Part shown: piece after piece, positions 25,972-34,168 of the stretch
Position numbering within the stretch: the first letter of the stretch is position 1
How the letters are laid out: each line of letters begins with the position of its first letter
NCBI RefSeq assembly: GCF_008642335.1
Contig: NZ_CP029191.1
Coordinates: 4,340,001 to 4,404,000 of the forward strand
Length of the DNA stretch: 64,000 bases
Source: Streptomyces venezuelae
GTDB lineage: Bacteria > Actinomycetota > Actinomycetes > Streptomycetales > Streptomycetaceae
Direction: 5' to 3'
The notes under the pieces: model-generated
Told to the model about the DNA's origin: nothing
The model's input: only the letters and a program-made list of their open reading frames with translations
Database searches by the model: none
Program-made: the position numbers and the translations under genes

Positions 25972-28194
25972 TTAACGAAGAAGGGACAGTACAGTTTCTG
26001 TGGCTCTGGTGAGTGGGTGGTTGGGACCCAGCACATCTTTACATTCAGCAAGGTTCTGGATGAACAGGTGCTTTGCCACAGTACGGTTGCCCGTTTGCAA
26101 CAACGCCGCAGCGAAGTTATTTCGGGTCAAAATAGTATCAGGATGCAAATAACCCAACACTCTTTCGCGATCCTTCAAGGTTTTTTCAGTCAACTTGAGT
26201 CCGCGTCGTTCATTTCCGATCATCGAATAGCTTGCGGCGAGGTTGTTCTGTGCCGCCAGAGTTTCGGGATGACTCTTCCCGAGGAGCTTCTCGCTATCCC
26301 TTAGGCACTTCTTTTGTATGTCTAGAGCTTTCCTGTGTTCTCTAGTCTCATGGTAGATTCCACCTAGGGCGCTTTCGATAGAGATGATAAATGGATGGTC
26401 TTCGCCTATCGTGGTTATAGCTTCATCCAGGATGGAAGTAGTGATCGTGAGCGATGTGTCGAAGTCCTTCAAGTCGCGATACGCCCGCGCCAGATTTAGG
26501 CGGCATACGAGGATTTCGAGGCCCTCGTCCCCAGTCCTCTCACGAGAGGCTATTGTTTCTTTCAGGAGAGGTATGGCCCGTTTCGGCTGTCCAGTCCACA
26601 TGTAGGCGTAGGCGACGTTGTTTCTTGATGACAACGTGGCTTCATGGTCATTGCCTAGATATTTCTCTGCATCCTTCAGAACGCGATTGACATATGGAAG
26701 GGTCTTAGCTGGACCGTCCAGAGAAATGAGTGCAGCGCCGAGAGTGATACGAGCCTGAAGTGTCCGAACATCGACACTACCGAAAAGGCGCGAGAAACCT
26801 GTGATCGATCTCTCCAGGAGACGGCGGGCTTCCCCAAACTGTCCTTGGTTGACCAAGAACATTCCTGCTGAACTTAGCACTGAACACAGAACCTCGCAGT
26901 CTTCACTGGGCGAGCTGTAATCGGCTAAATGACTGACGTGGGGAATGATGGCTCGCCAGGAAGGCCAATTGCCCGGCTCTAACAGATCACCTGACAGCGC
27001 CAATTTGAGATGTCTGAGTGCGATGGAGCGTGCTGACGCTATCAAATTTTTTGAGCGATACTGATCCATAGGGTCTGGAGTGCGTCCGACGGCCTGAACG
27101 AGTCGATGTAGGTTAATAGACTGCGACTCAGGATCGATCGAAATCATGCTATGAGCTGCTAGGCGCCCCCTGGCCTTAGTGAGCGCCGGAGCGTCGCTGA
27201 CTTTATCGACAAGACTTCTAGGGATGGAATTTGGAGCGTACCAGCAGAGAACGTGGAGCAAGAGAGTCGAAACGGGATCATCGGCCAATCGATCCAGGGT
27301 AATGTTCCAGACTCGTGCGACCGTTCGATCGGCATGGGTCCCCTCGGGACCGTTTCGGTATGTAGCGGCTGGATGTGTAGCTAGCAACTCCAAGTACTCG
27401 TCGGCCGAGATCCCGCTCTCTGCGCAAAATGCTCCTGCTTGCTCGACGGCCAAGGGGAGTTCACCCAACTCGGCGCAAAGCTTAGTAATGGCAACGTCAG
27501 ATTGCTTCGACTTCGGATTTACTATTGCGGCGAACAGATCCTTCGCTTCGCTCGTTGAGAGTGCCTCAAGGGCGATATCGCTGTCGACGTGATGCCATCC
27601 CGTAGTTCTCCTCGAGGTTACTACGATCAGGCCATGCTTCACGCGCGACGTTATGAGGTTAATATCGCTGGGATCCGTTACGTTGTCTAGAACTAGGAGC
27701 CAATTCTCGTGGCTTGAAAGCCAGCTGATCGCCCTTTCTGTGAGGGCTTGCTGAGGAAGGGAATTGGCGATGGAAGGCTGGAGGGCGCAAGCGAATTCTG
27801 CTAGACCTGCCCTTATTGACGTTTGGCTGTCCGCGGCAATCCACCACGCGGGTTTGTGTGTGACGTCGACTGCCCAGTTTGCAACAAGCGTACTCTTCCC
27901 GATTCCGCCCAGGCCATGGATGACAGTAATGCGAGGAGCGTATTGTGAGTTGACCTCTAGATTCAGCTGTTCAATTTCGCGTTCTCTTCCTACAAATAAC
28001 CTGTTTCGCGGAGGGATGTTAGTTAGTCGTGGTGGTGCGTTCAGGGATTCGACAGGAGTAAGTGCCTCTGGCGATAGAACGGTCAGGTGGGCATCGCCCG
28101 TTATTGCTAGGCCGGTTATGGCCCCGGCTGCAATCGAGCGAGTTCCTGATGAGGTGATGTACCCTTCGGGAGTGTTGTTACTGGCGTATGTCAT
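25972..28194 (-). CDS. NLR-like protein: amyloid-type motif + NB-ARC + TPR
   Basis: A 740-residue STAND protein. Residues 17-34 (GTRSIAAGAITGLAITGD) nearly repeat the C-terminal motif of the preceding gene. NB-ARC follows with VGRE at ~68, P-loop GLGGIGKST at 94-102 and LLVLDNV. A helical region leads to kinesin-light-chain-like TPRs (~430-740, e.g. ETLAAQNNLAASY and DTILTRNNFAAAL). The TPRs would sense, NB-ARC oligomerise, and the motif template assembly of the partner effector. ATG 28194 overlaps the upstream stop as ATGA. G+C is far below the flanks, and codon 66 is the rare TTA, suggesting transfer and bldA dependence. Confidence 0.85.
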   Translation of the reverse strand: MTYASNNTPEGYITSSGTRSIAAGAITGLAITGDAHLTVLSPEALTPVESLNAPPRLTNIPPRNRLFVGREREIEQLNLEVNSQYAPRITVIHGLGGIGKSTLVANWAVDVTHKPAWWIAADSQTSIRAGLAEFACALQPSIANSLPQQALTERAISWLSSHENWLLVLDNVTDPSDINLITSRVKHGLIVVTSRRTTGWHHVDSDIALEALSTSEAKDLFAAIVNPKSKQSDVAITKLCAELGELPLAVEQAGAFCAESGISADEYLELLATHPAATYRNGPEGTHADRTVARVWNITLDRLADDPVSTLLLHVLCWYAPNSIPRSLVDKVSDAPALTKARGRLAAHSMISIDPESQSINLHRLVQAVGRTPDPMDQYRSKNLIASARSIALRHLKLALSGDLLEPGNWPSWRAIIPHVSHLADYSSPSEDCEVLCSVLSSAGMFLVNQGQFGEARRLLERSITGFSRLFGSVDVRTLQARITLGAALISLDGPAKTLPYVNRVLKDAEKYLGNDHEATLSSRNNVAYAYMWTGQPKRAIPLLKETIASRERTGDEGLEILVCRLNLARAYRDLKDFDTSLTITTSILDEAITTIGEDHPFIISIESALGGIYHETREHRKALDIQKKCLRDSEKLLGKSHPETLAAQNNLAASYSMIGNERRGLKLTEKTLKDRERVLGYLHPDTILTRNNFAAALLQTGNRTVAKHLFIQNLAECKDVLGPNHPLTRATETVLSLLR

Positions 28195-28598
28195 TTTTGG
28201 ATCCACGGGTTATCGCCCGTAATCGCGAACCCTGAAATGTTCTGAGCAGCTATTGATCGATCGCCTGTAGCGGAAACTTCTACATGAGTGTTTCGGGGCG
28301 GGAGCATGGAAGCGATTTCCGCTGTCAGGTCAGGGTTTTCGCGAAGAACCCTCTTAATTTGGTGACGCAAGGCGCCGAGCGTGTCTGGGTCGTTTGGGTC
28401 ATCGGCGGCTTCTTGCAAAGCGAGGTCGAGCTCCGATTGGTTGCTTCGTTGCCAGACGGCTTGAAGGATTCGGCGACCTACGTTCGCTGTGGCGTCGGCT
28501 GCAGCTGTTTCGGCTCTGCTGAGAACAGCGCCCCCGTATGCAGCTATTGCTGCGGTAACGAAAGGGGTTGTTTCGTTTACGAGTTCCGCGATCTCCAT
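28191..28598 (-). CDS. Small helical 'Bell-like' effector with C-terminal amyloid-type motif
   Basis: A 135-residue protein. Residues ~1-100 are predominantly alpha-helical and amphipathic (TPFVTAAIAAYGGAVLSR near the start, then LGALRHQIKRVLRENPDL). Residues 112-129 (GDRSIAAQNISGFAITGD) match 13 of 18 positions of the N-terminal motif in the coupled NB-ARC/TPR protein. This arrangement of small effector with C-terminal motif and NLR with N-terminal motif is that of the bacterial amyloid signalling (BASS) pairs, whose helical Bell domains are thought to attack membranes. GAGAGG precedes the ATG. It may cause regulated cell death. The family assignment is from pattern, not a search. Confidence 0.7.
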   Translation of the reverse strand: MEIAELVNETTPFVTAAIAAYGGAVLSRAETAAADATANVGRRILQAVWQRSNQSELDLALQEAADDPNDPDTLGALRHQIKRVLRENPDLTAEIASMLPPRNTHVEVSATGDRSIAAQNISGFAITGDNPWIQK

Positions 28599-28755
28599 AG
28601 CTGCCTCTCCCGGTGGATCGCACACACTTGAGGATCGAATGGTCGCATTAGGCGTGACAGGGCCGCAATGCTCCTTGCAGGCGCGGCGCCAGACGAGTGC
28701 TGCCGGGGACCGTGGCCTTGATGTCACGGGCCTCTGTTATACGGGCGTCCTCACA

Positions 28756-29430
28756 TCACGCGCCAGGACGGGCAGCAACATCAGCTGGCAGGAGCCGGCT
28801 GGTGAAGCCCGCGACGCACAGCCGCTCATAGGCGGCTACGACGGCGTGCGGTACATCCTGCTCGATAGCCAGATCCCACCCCGGGAAGACGAGCACCCGT
28901 TGCAGGGCGCCCACGATCATGTCGATCACCATGCGAGCGTCGCCGATGGAGGCGGCGTACTCCTCCAAGCCCATCGGCGTGGAAGCGCACACCACTTCGA
29001 CCTCTGCCCAGAGCTTCCGCATCATGGCGTACGAGCGCCGCTCTTCATACGGCTTGCTCACGAGCAGGACGGACGAGACCTTGACGTCGGCCTCTGCCAG
29101 CACCGTTTTTGAGAACTCGATGTTCTCGCCGGTGTTCGTGGCACGCGGCTCCAGGAGTACGGCAGATTCGGGCACCCCGAGCTGCAGCGCCCGCTCTCGG
29201 TAGTGGACAGCCTCACCGCGCGGCATGCGCGCCCGGGTCGTTGGACTGGTGGCCCCCGTGAACACGATGACCGGTGCCATGCCCTGGTGGTACAGCTCCG
29301 CCGTCACGTCAGCCACCCCGAGATCGTGACTGCCCAGACCGATGGCCACCGAACAGGGCCGTGGGTCGTGGTGCATGCGGTGGTAGTCCCACAGAAGCCG
29401 GGCATCCGCCCATGCCTGTGCCGAGATCAT
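28756..29430 (-). CDS. YdcF/ElyC family protein (DUF218)
   Basis: A 224-residue cytoplasmic DUF218-type protein. It has the nucleotide-fold pattern SVAIGLGSHDLGVAD, PVIVFTGATSPTTR, the conserved AVLLEPRATNTGENIEFS (the E..ATNT.EN signature) and VLLVSKPYEERRS. Its function is unknown; relatives bind SAM or act in envelope metabolism. ATG 29430 overlaps the GntR stop as ATGA, so it is coupled to the regulator. In pSAM2-type elements this place usually holds Nudix or phosphohydrolase genes. Confidence 0.75.
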   Translation of the reverse strand: MISAQAWADARLLWDYHRMHHDPRPCSVAIGLGSHDLGVADVTAELYHQGMAPVIVFTGATSPTTRARMPRGEAVHYRERALQLGVPESAVLLEPRATNTGENIEFSKTVLAEADVKVSSVLLVSKPYEERRSYAMMRKLWAEVEVVCASTPMGLEEYAASIGDARMVIDMIVGALQRVLVFPGWDLAIEQDVPHAVVAAYERLCVAGFTSRLLPADVAARPGA

Positions 29431-30221
29431 TCCTGCCCCTTCCTGTCGTGCGCTGAGTCCGGAACCTTGAAGTCGTACTCCCACGCGAAGCGGGAAGCCG
29501 AGTGGATGCCAACCGCGAACTCGACCACCGTGCCATCTGCCGTGTACGTCGTCCGGTGCAGCTCGACTACAGGCTCACCGAGGGGGAGCTGTAGAAGTTG
29601 CACCTCATCTGCCGTCGGGATGCGTGCGAACAGGGCCTCTCTCATGTGGTCGATCTCGTATCCGGCGTCGTAGAGGACCCGGTACCCGCCGCCGCGGCCG
29701 GCAGGGCCCGGGGTGGGGTCGACGATGCGCGTCCCCTCGACGTGCTCCGGCCTGTAGTAGCTGGTCAGGGCGTGAGTCGGTTGCGTCCCCTCCTTCACGA
29801 GGCGGGCGCGCGCGTACACCTCGGAGCCAACTGGGACGCCAAGCCCCTCCGCGACAAGGCTGTCAGCCTGGACGCGACTCACGGTCTGCGTCTGCTCGTT
29901 GCGCTTGTACGCGCGCCCCGATGCAACGCGGTCAGCTATGAACGCAACTTCGTCACCGTCGCGCCACTTCGCCTTGTCGTAACGGGAGATGCCGAGCCGC
30001 TTGAGCGGAGCGCGCGGACGCACCACGGTGCCGTGCCCGCGTGTGGACGTCACGAGGCCTTCAGCCTCCAAAGCCTTGTAGGCCTTGTGGACGGTTTCCT
30101 TTGAGCCTTCCCCTGCCTCGACTAGGTCTCTGATCTGGGGCAACTGGGCGCCCGGGGCGTACTCGCCGCTCCTGATCTGCTCCGCGAGCCTGTCCGCCAG
30201 GTCGCGCCACTTCGGTGCCAC
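29427..30221 (-). CDS. GntR/UTRA regulator of the element (KorSA-like)
   Basis: A 264-residue regulator. The N-terminal winged helix (LADRLAEQIRSGEYAPGAQL, continuing through SKETVHKAYKALEAEG) is typical GntR, and the rest is a UTRA ligand-binding domain. Conjugative elements such as pSAM2 use GntR proteins (KorSA) to repress transfer and replication. The GTG start has GAGAGGAG seven bases upstream. It is divergent from the transfer operon across 446 bp that contain the palindrome CAGTCCTAGGACTG and a second partial copy, the likely operators. Confidence 0.8.
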   Translation of the reverse strand: MAPKWRDLADRLAEQIRSGEYAPGAQLPQIRDLVEAGEGSKETVHKAYKALEAEGLVTSTRGHGTVVRPRAPLKRLGISRYDKAKWRDGDEVAFIADRVASGRAYKRNEQTQTVSRVQADSLVAEGLGVPVGSEVYARARLVKEGTQPTHALTSYYRPEHVEGTRIVDPTPGPAGRGGGYRVLYDAGYEIDHMREALFARIPTADEVQLLQLPLGEPVVELHRTTYTADGTVVEFAVGIHSASRFAWEYDFKVPDSAHDRKGQE

Positions 30222-30254
30222 GCAGAACTCCTCTCGACGCGAACCAGTGAAGCA

Positions 30255-30309
30255 CAGTCCTAGGACTGCGTGTCATCGTCTTCTCGGGCCGCTCGCAGTC
30301 CTAGGGCAG
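30255..30309. promoter_or_regulatory. Probable GntR operators
   Basis: A perfect 14-bp palindrome CAGTCCTAGGACTG (30255-30268) and a second site sharing its first ten bases, CAGTCCTAGG (30296-30305). They are 41 bp apart, about four helical turns, and 34 bp upstream of the GntR start. The spacing suits cooperative binding by the divergent GntR protein, repressing itself and the transfer genes. Confidence 0.6.
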
Positions 30310-30667
30310 CGGGCCGGAAGGGGTCTTCTTTGGGCTGCCTTCAGGCCGTGCCGGTTCGGGATTGCTCGGCAGGAAGGCGGCTCTGGCCGCACGCCGCGAG
30401 CCCCGCGCTGGGTGTTCTTTGACATCGCGAATACGTGGGTTTCTGAGCCGTCTCCCCCGAAGTGACGGCCGCGCGGCTGCAAGACCCCGCACCCACACGT
30501 TTCCAACCCCGCGGCGGCCCCGAGTGCCGCGGCCGGTTGCCTCCGCTGCTCGTCTCGCACGAGCAGCCTGAGGGGAGCCGGATCTACCGACTTCAACGGC
30601 GTGAGCCCCCGGAGGTGCAACTCCGGGGGCTCTGTTCGGGCCGTTCACCTTGAGAGGACACGACCCA
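30310..30667 (+). promoter_or_regulatory. Leader region of the transfer operon, with hairpin
   Basis: No gene. A TTGACA at about 30419-30424 could be a -35, but no good -10 follows. A perfect 12-bp hairpin with 6-nt loop (GAGCCCCCGGAG, 30603-30632) lies 36 bp before the first start codon and could act as attenuator or terminator. GAGAGGA ahead of the ATG at 30668 is the ribosome site. Confidence 0.4.
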
Positions 30668-30925
30668 ATGAGCGACATCGTCACTGTTCAGGAAGCTGTT
30701 ACCGCGTTCGCCGACTGGAACGAGCCGACGGATGCGGAGCTGGACGCGATCGACCGCGAGATGCCCGTCATCCTCGCGGACATCGACCTGCTCGACGCGC
30801 ACATCGCCACCCTCGACCGCACCCCGACCGAGATGGACCAGCGGCGCATCCGCCGGGCCCGGCGTCGGGCGCTGGCCGCGCGGGTGGAGCTGGTCAACTC
30901 CGTCGACACCGGCGTGGTGGCCTGA
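30668..30925 (+). CDS. DUF6284 family protein
   Basis: An 85-residue acidic-then-basic helical protein (PTDAELDAIDREMP, then RRIRRARRRALAARVELVNS) resembling the DUF6284 proteins found at the start of actinobacterial conjugative-element operons. Function unknown. ATG 30668 has GAGAGGA upstream; the frame opens at a TTG 18 bp earlier. Its stop overlaps the next start (TGATG). Confidence 0.75.
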   Translation: MSDIVTVQEAVTAFADWNEPTDAELDAIDREMPVILADIDLLDAHIATLDRTPTEMDQRRIRRARRRALAARVELVNSVDTGVVA

Positions 30926-31212
30926 TGGAGCGGGAGTTCACGGCGCAGATGTCCGTGTTCAAGGGGCGGTGGCGCCTGTACGTGGTGCTGCTGCACACCA
31001 CGGAGTGCTGGCCGGAGTTCGGCTTTGACCGTGCTCTGCCGGTGCCGACGTTCACGGAGCGTACGGAGGCACTCAGCGTGCTCGGCTTCGAGCCGGTACC
31101 GGGCGCTGAGTGGGTGTGGACCGAGGACAGCGAGACCCACGATGATCCCGCCTCGCCGGTCGTTCTGATCGCCGCGACGCGGGTCCGTTCATGGACGGGG
31201 GCGGGTGCGTGA
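30925..31212 (+). CDS. DUF6303 family protein
   Basis: A 95-residue protein (EFTAQMSVFKGRWRLYVVLL, TEALSVLGFEPVPGAEWVW) resembling DUF6303, a conserved unknown in AICE operons. It is coupled to the genes on both sides: it starts in the upstream stop (TGATG) and its own stop overlaps the GTG of the DUF2637 gene. Confidence 0.75.
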   Translation: MEREFTAQMSVFKGRWRLYVVLLHTTECWPEFGFDRALPVPTFTERTEALSVLGFEPVPGAEWVWTEDSETHDDPASPVVLIAATRVRSWTGAGA

Positions 31213-32222
31213 ACGCCGTTCAGATCCGTTCAGCCGAGCGCGCGTTGTCGGTCGGTACGTGGCTGATCGTGGCGGGCGCGATGCTCTACTCGATCCTCAC
31301 CGTCACCCCACTCGCTGCCGCGCACACGCCAGCCAAATGGGCGTGGACGGCGCCGATCCTGCCGACCGTGGTCGATGCGGCCGTGCTGATCGTCATCCGC
31401 CTGGATGCCGTACTGGTCCTGCTCGGGGGACACGGCGGCCGGTGGCCGATCGTGCTGCGCTGGATGACCGGCTGCATGACCCTGGCCCTGAACGTCGCGG
31501 ACTCCGCGCTGCGAAAAGACCTGGTCGGCGTGGCCGTGCATGCAGTCGCCCCGCTTCTACTGATCGTCACCGCTGAGGCAGGGCTCGCCTACCGACGCGC
31601 GATCGCCGCGGCCGTGACTGAGCTGGAGACACGGCAGCAGGCACAGCGCGAAGCCCGCGAGCAGGCGGCTGCCGAGCGCCGCGAGACAGCCGTACGGCTG
31701 GCCCGCGAGGAGCGCGAGCACGCGGCGCTGCTGGTGCGTGAACAGCGTGAACACGAAGCCCGCCTGATCCGCGAGCAGACACAGCGCGAGGACCGGGCCC
31801 GCCGCGAGGAATGGGAGCAGGCCGCAGCCCGCGAGCAGGCAGAGCGGGAGGCGCGTGAACGCGCCGAGCGCGAGCGTGAACAGCAGGCGCGAGAGCGTGA
31901 ACGCCGTGAGCGCGAGGCCGCCGAGCGAGCCGAGCGGGAGCGGGCCGCCCGTGCGGAGCGTGAACGCCGTGAACAGGCCGAACGGCAGGCCCGCGCCGAG
32001 CGTGAACGCGCCGCCCTGCTGGCCGCCGGGCCCGCTGCCGAGAAGTTCCCCGAGGACCGTGCACGGGCGACCGTGCAGGCCGCGTTCGAGACGGGGCTGT
32101 CGGTCCGGTCCGCTGCTGAGCTGTGCGGCTGGTCGGTCGGCTGGGTGTCCACCCGCTATCAGGAGCTTCGCGACGCCGGCCACCTTGGCCGCGAGTACGG
32201 GTCGGTTGAGGTGGTGGCATGA
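31209..32222 (+). CDS. DUF2637 membrane protein with long coiled coil (Spd-like)
   Basis: A 337-residue protein. Residues ~15-135 hold four hydrophobic helices (DUF2637). Residues ~140-275 are an uninterrupted Arg/Glu/Ala-rich coiled coil with many RE.E repeats. Residues ~280-325 form a helix-turn-helix-like end (SVRSAAELCGWSVGWVSTRY). Such proteins are part of spread/transfer modules of Streptomyces plasmids. GTG 31209 overlaps the preceding stop (GTGA); ATG 31191 is an alternative. Confidence 0.75.
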   Translation: MNAVQIRSAERALSVGTWLIVAGAMLYSILTVTPLAAAHTPAKWAWTAPILPTVVDAAVLIVIRLDAVLVLLGGHGGRWPIVLRWMTGCMTLALNVADSALRKDLVGVAVHAVAPLLLIVTAEAGLAYRRAIAAAVTELETRQQAQREAREQAAAERRETAVRLAREEREHAALLVREQREHEARLIREQTQREDRARREEWEQAAAREQAEREARERAEREREQQARERERREREAAERAERERAARAERERREQAERQARAERERAALLAAGPAAEKFPEDRARATVQAAFETGLSVRSAAELCGWSVGWVSTRYQELRDAGHLGREYGSVEVVA

Positions 32223-33075
32223 CCTCCCGGAACAAGCACCGCCGGCCGGTGGGGGACGTGCTCCCGGGCATGGCGGACCGCGTCACGGGTCGGCCGCCGA
32301 AGGCGGAAACCGAGCCGGAAGCGCTGACCTTGGATGAGGCGATAGCCCGCTCGTTCGCCATCTACGATCGCGTCCTGGCCGCGTTCCCGGTCGTCCCCAA
32401 GATCGGTCTGTTCTCCGGCGGCAACGACTCCGTGGTGGTCAACCACCTCTTCCGCCATCGCATGGACGCGATAGCCCACGTCAACACCGGTACCGGCATC
32501 CCAGAGACCACCCAACACGTTCGCGCAACGTCGTCTACCTGGGCGGCATGCGCTGGGCCGAGACCGATCGGCGCTTTCGCAACGCCGAAGAGGTCGACCG
32601 CGAGGGTGCCCTGCTCTGGGTCTCCCCGATCGTGCACTGGACCGACGCCCACATGCGCGAATACCGCGACCGCTACCGCTGCACCATCCCGCACCAGCAC
32701 GCCGACCACATGCTGTGCACCCCGAACGCGCTGCCGCTGAACGAGGTCACCGTTCACCTGCACATGTCCGGGGAGTGCCTGTGCGGAGCATTCGCCAAGC
32801 CCGACGAACTCGATGAGATCGAGTTCTTCTACCCTCACGCTGCCCAGCCGCTACGGGAGTTGGAGCGCGAGGCCGAAGCCGGGGGTCTGACCGCGTGCAA
32901 GTGGGGCCAGCGCCCGCCCGGCTCCCGACGGCGCCGCCCAGCCGGGCGGCTGTGCGGCAAGTGCGAGGCCATCGAGGGACAAGCCGATCTGCTCGCCGAA
33001 TGGCGCGAGTCAGGCCTGATCACCCCCAGCCAGTTCGACACCCTCACCCGCACCGACGAACAGCGCGCCGCCTGA
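32219..33075 (+). pseudogene. PAPS-reductase-like PP-loop protein, internally deleted
   Basis: The first part has the PP-loop (KIGLFSGGNDSVVVNHLF) and runs in frame to about 32524 (TGIPETTQHVR). The second part (RNVVYLGGMRWAETDRRF, then HMSGECLCGAFA) continues one frame over to 33075. Element-borne relatives have a roughly 60-70 residue stretch between these parts, so a deletion with frame change is inferred at 32518-32527. ATG 32219 overlaps the upstream stop (ATGA). The gene is part of the usual AICE cargo set, but this copy should be inactive. Confidence 0.7.
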
Positions 33076-33107
33076 CCACTCACCCACACCTCTCCGGGAG
33101 TTCTGCT

Positions 33108-33601
33108 GTGTCCAGCCGTACCCGTTCCCGTGGTCTGAAGACGGCCGCGGGCGTCCACACCGTCCACATCCCGCGGCAGCGCGGGCGCCGCTCGCAGCCG
33201 TTCGTGGTCGTCGTCCCCGAGCACCCCTCGCTGACCCGCGAAGCGTTCGGCTTCCTGGGCCGCACGCTGTGGCGCTTCCGCACCGCTCTGGCCCCCACCG
33301 GCCTGGCCCTGCTGGCGTGGCCGCTGACGGCGATCCTGCATGCGATCGCCTGGTGGTCCGGCCTGCTGCTCGCCCCGGTCGCCGCGGCGCCGCTGCTGTG
33401 GCTGAGCTTCATGCAGCGCCGCCGCCCGCCCGCACGTCGGTGCTGGCCTGGCGCGTCGGCCTTGCCGTCCTGACCAGCGCCGCCCTCGGTTGGGCGGCAC
33501 TCGCTGCCGGGTTCGGGCCGCTTACGGGCCCGCTTCCGTTGATCTGGCTCCTGTCCTGGCTGGTCGCTCAGACCGCCTGGCTCGTCGTCCGCTCCCGCTG
33601 A
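33108..33601 (+). pseudogene. Small membrane protein, frameshifted
   Basis: Begins at GTG 33108 with CCGGGAG upstream. It has a basic N-terminus and hydrophobic helices (TGLALLAWPLTAILHAIAWW, LLLAPVAAAPLLWLSFM). Near 33435 the hydrophobic pattern jumps to another frame (SVLAWRVGLAVLTSAALGW, PLIWLLSWLVAQTAWLVV), ending at 33601. One lost base explains it. It is in the position of small Spd-type membrane proteins upstream of TraA. Confidence 0.6.
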
Positions 33602-33619
33602 CCGAAGGGAAACCGCCTG

Positions 33620-34156
33620 ATGGCAAATGTCGCTGCCGCTCCCGCTGCCGGGGCCAACGGCTCGCAGGCCAAGAACGCGATGAACACCAAGAACTTCGGC
33701 GCATCGTTCGCGCCGGGCTTCACCATCAACGTCAACGCGGGCAACAAGACCAACACCGGCGCCCCCGCCTTCAACGGCGGCGGAGGCGGGCACGGGGGCT
33801 CCCAGTCCCTGCTCCCGCCCCCGGAGTTCGGCTCCCCGGCGCAGGTGCGCAACTACTGCAACACCCTGCGGGCCGCCGGGGTGACCCTGTCCATCGAGGT
33901 CGCTATGGCCGCCGAGATCCTCAACGGCGTGCTCGCCGCCGTGCCGGACCCGGAGGGCCGCCTGGGCGGCTCGCGGGCCCGCGCCCGGAAGGTGACCCGC
34001 AAGATGCAGAAGTCCGCGGACGCCCTGCGGGACGCGGCGAAGAACGCCGCGGCCTGCTACTCGACCTTCCAGCAGCAGTACGAGGAAGAGATCAATCGCG
34101 TCCGTCACCGCGCCCGCAGGCCGCAGCAGCCGGTCATCAACTGGGCCCAGCAGTAA
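33620..34156 (+). CDS. TraA-like plasmid transfer protein
   Basis: A 178-residue protein with a Gly/Asn-rich, disordered N-terminal third (including NGGGGGHGG), then a helical domain (QVRNYCNTLRAAGVTLSIEV, AEILNGVLAAVPDPEG) like the TraA proteins encoded just ahead of TraB in Streptomyces elements. GAAGGGA precedes the ATG. Its stop codon overlaps the AAGGAGG of the traB gene, so the two are co-translated. The exact role in transfer is not known. Confidence 0.7.
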   Translation: MANVAAAPAAGANGSQAKNAMNTKNFGASFAPGFTINVNAGNKTNTGAPAFNGGGGGHGGSQSLLPPPEFGSPAQVRNYCNTLRAAGVTLSIEVAMAAEILNGVLAAVPDPEGRLGGSRARARKVTRKMQKSADALRDAAKNAAACYSTFQQQYEEEINRVRHRARRPQQPVINWAQQ

Positions 34157-34168
34157 GGAGGTTGCCCG

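Noticed and set aside
31620..32020. Arg/Glu repeat stretch as a DNA repeat array or CRISPR
   Set aside because: The repeats are coding and give a coiled coil in the DUF2637 protein. No CRISPR-like spacer structure occurs anywhere in the window.
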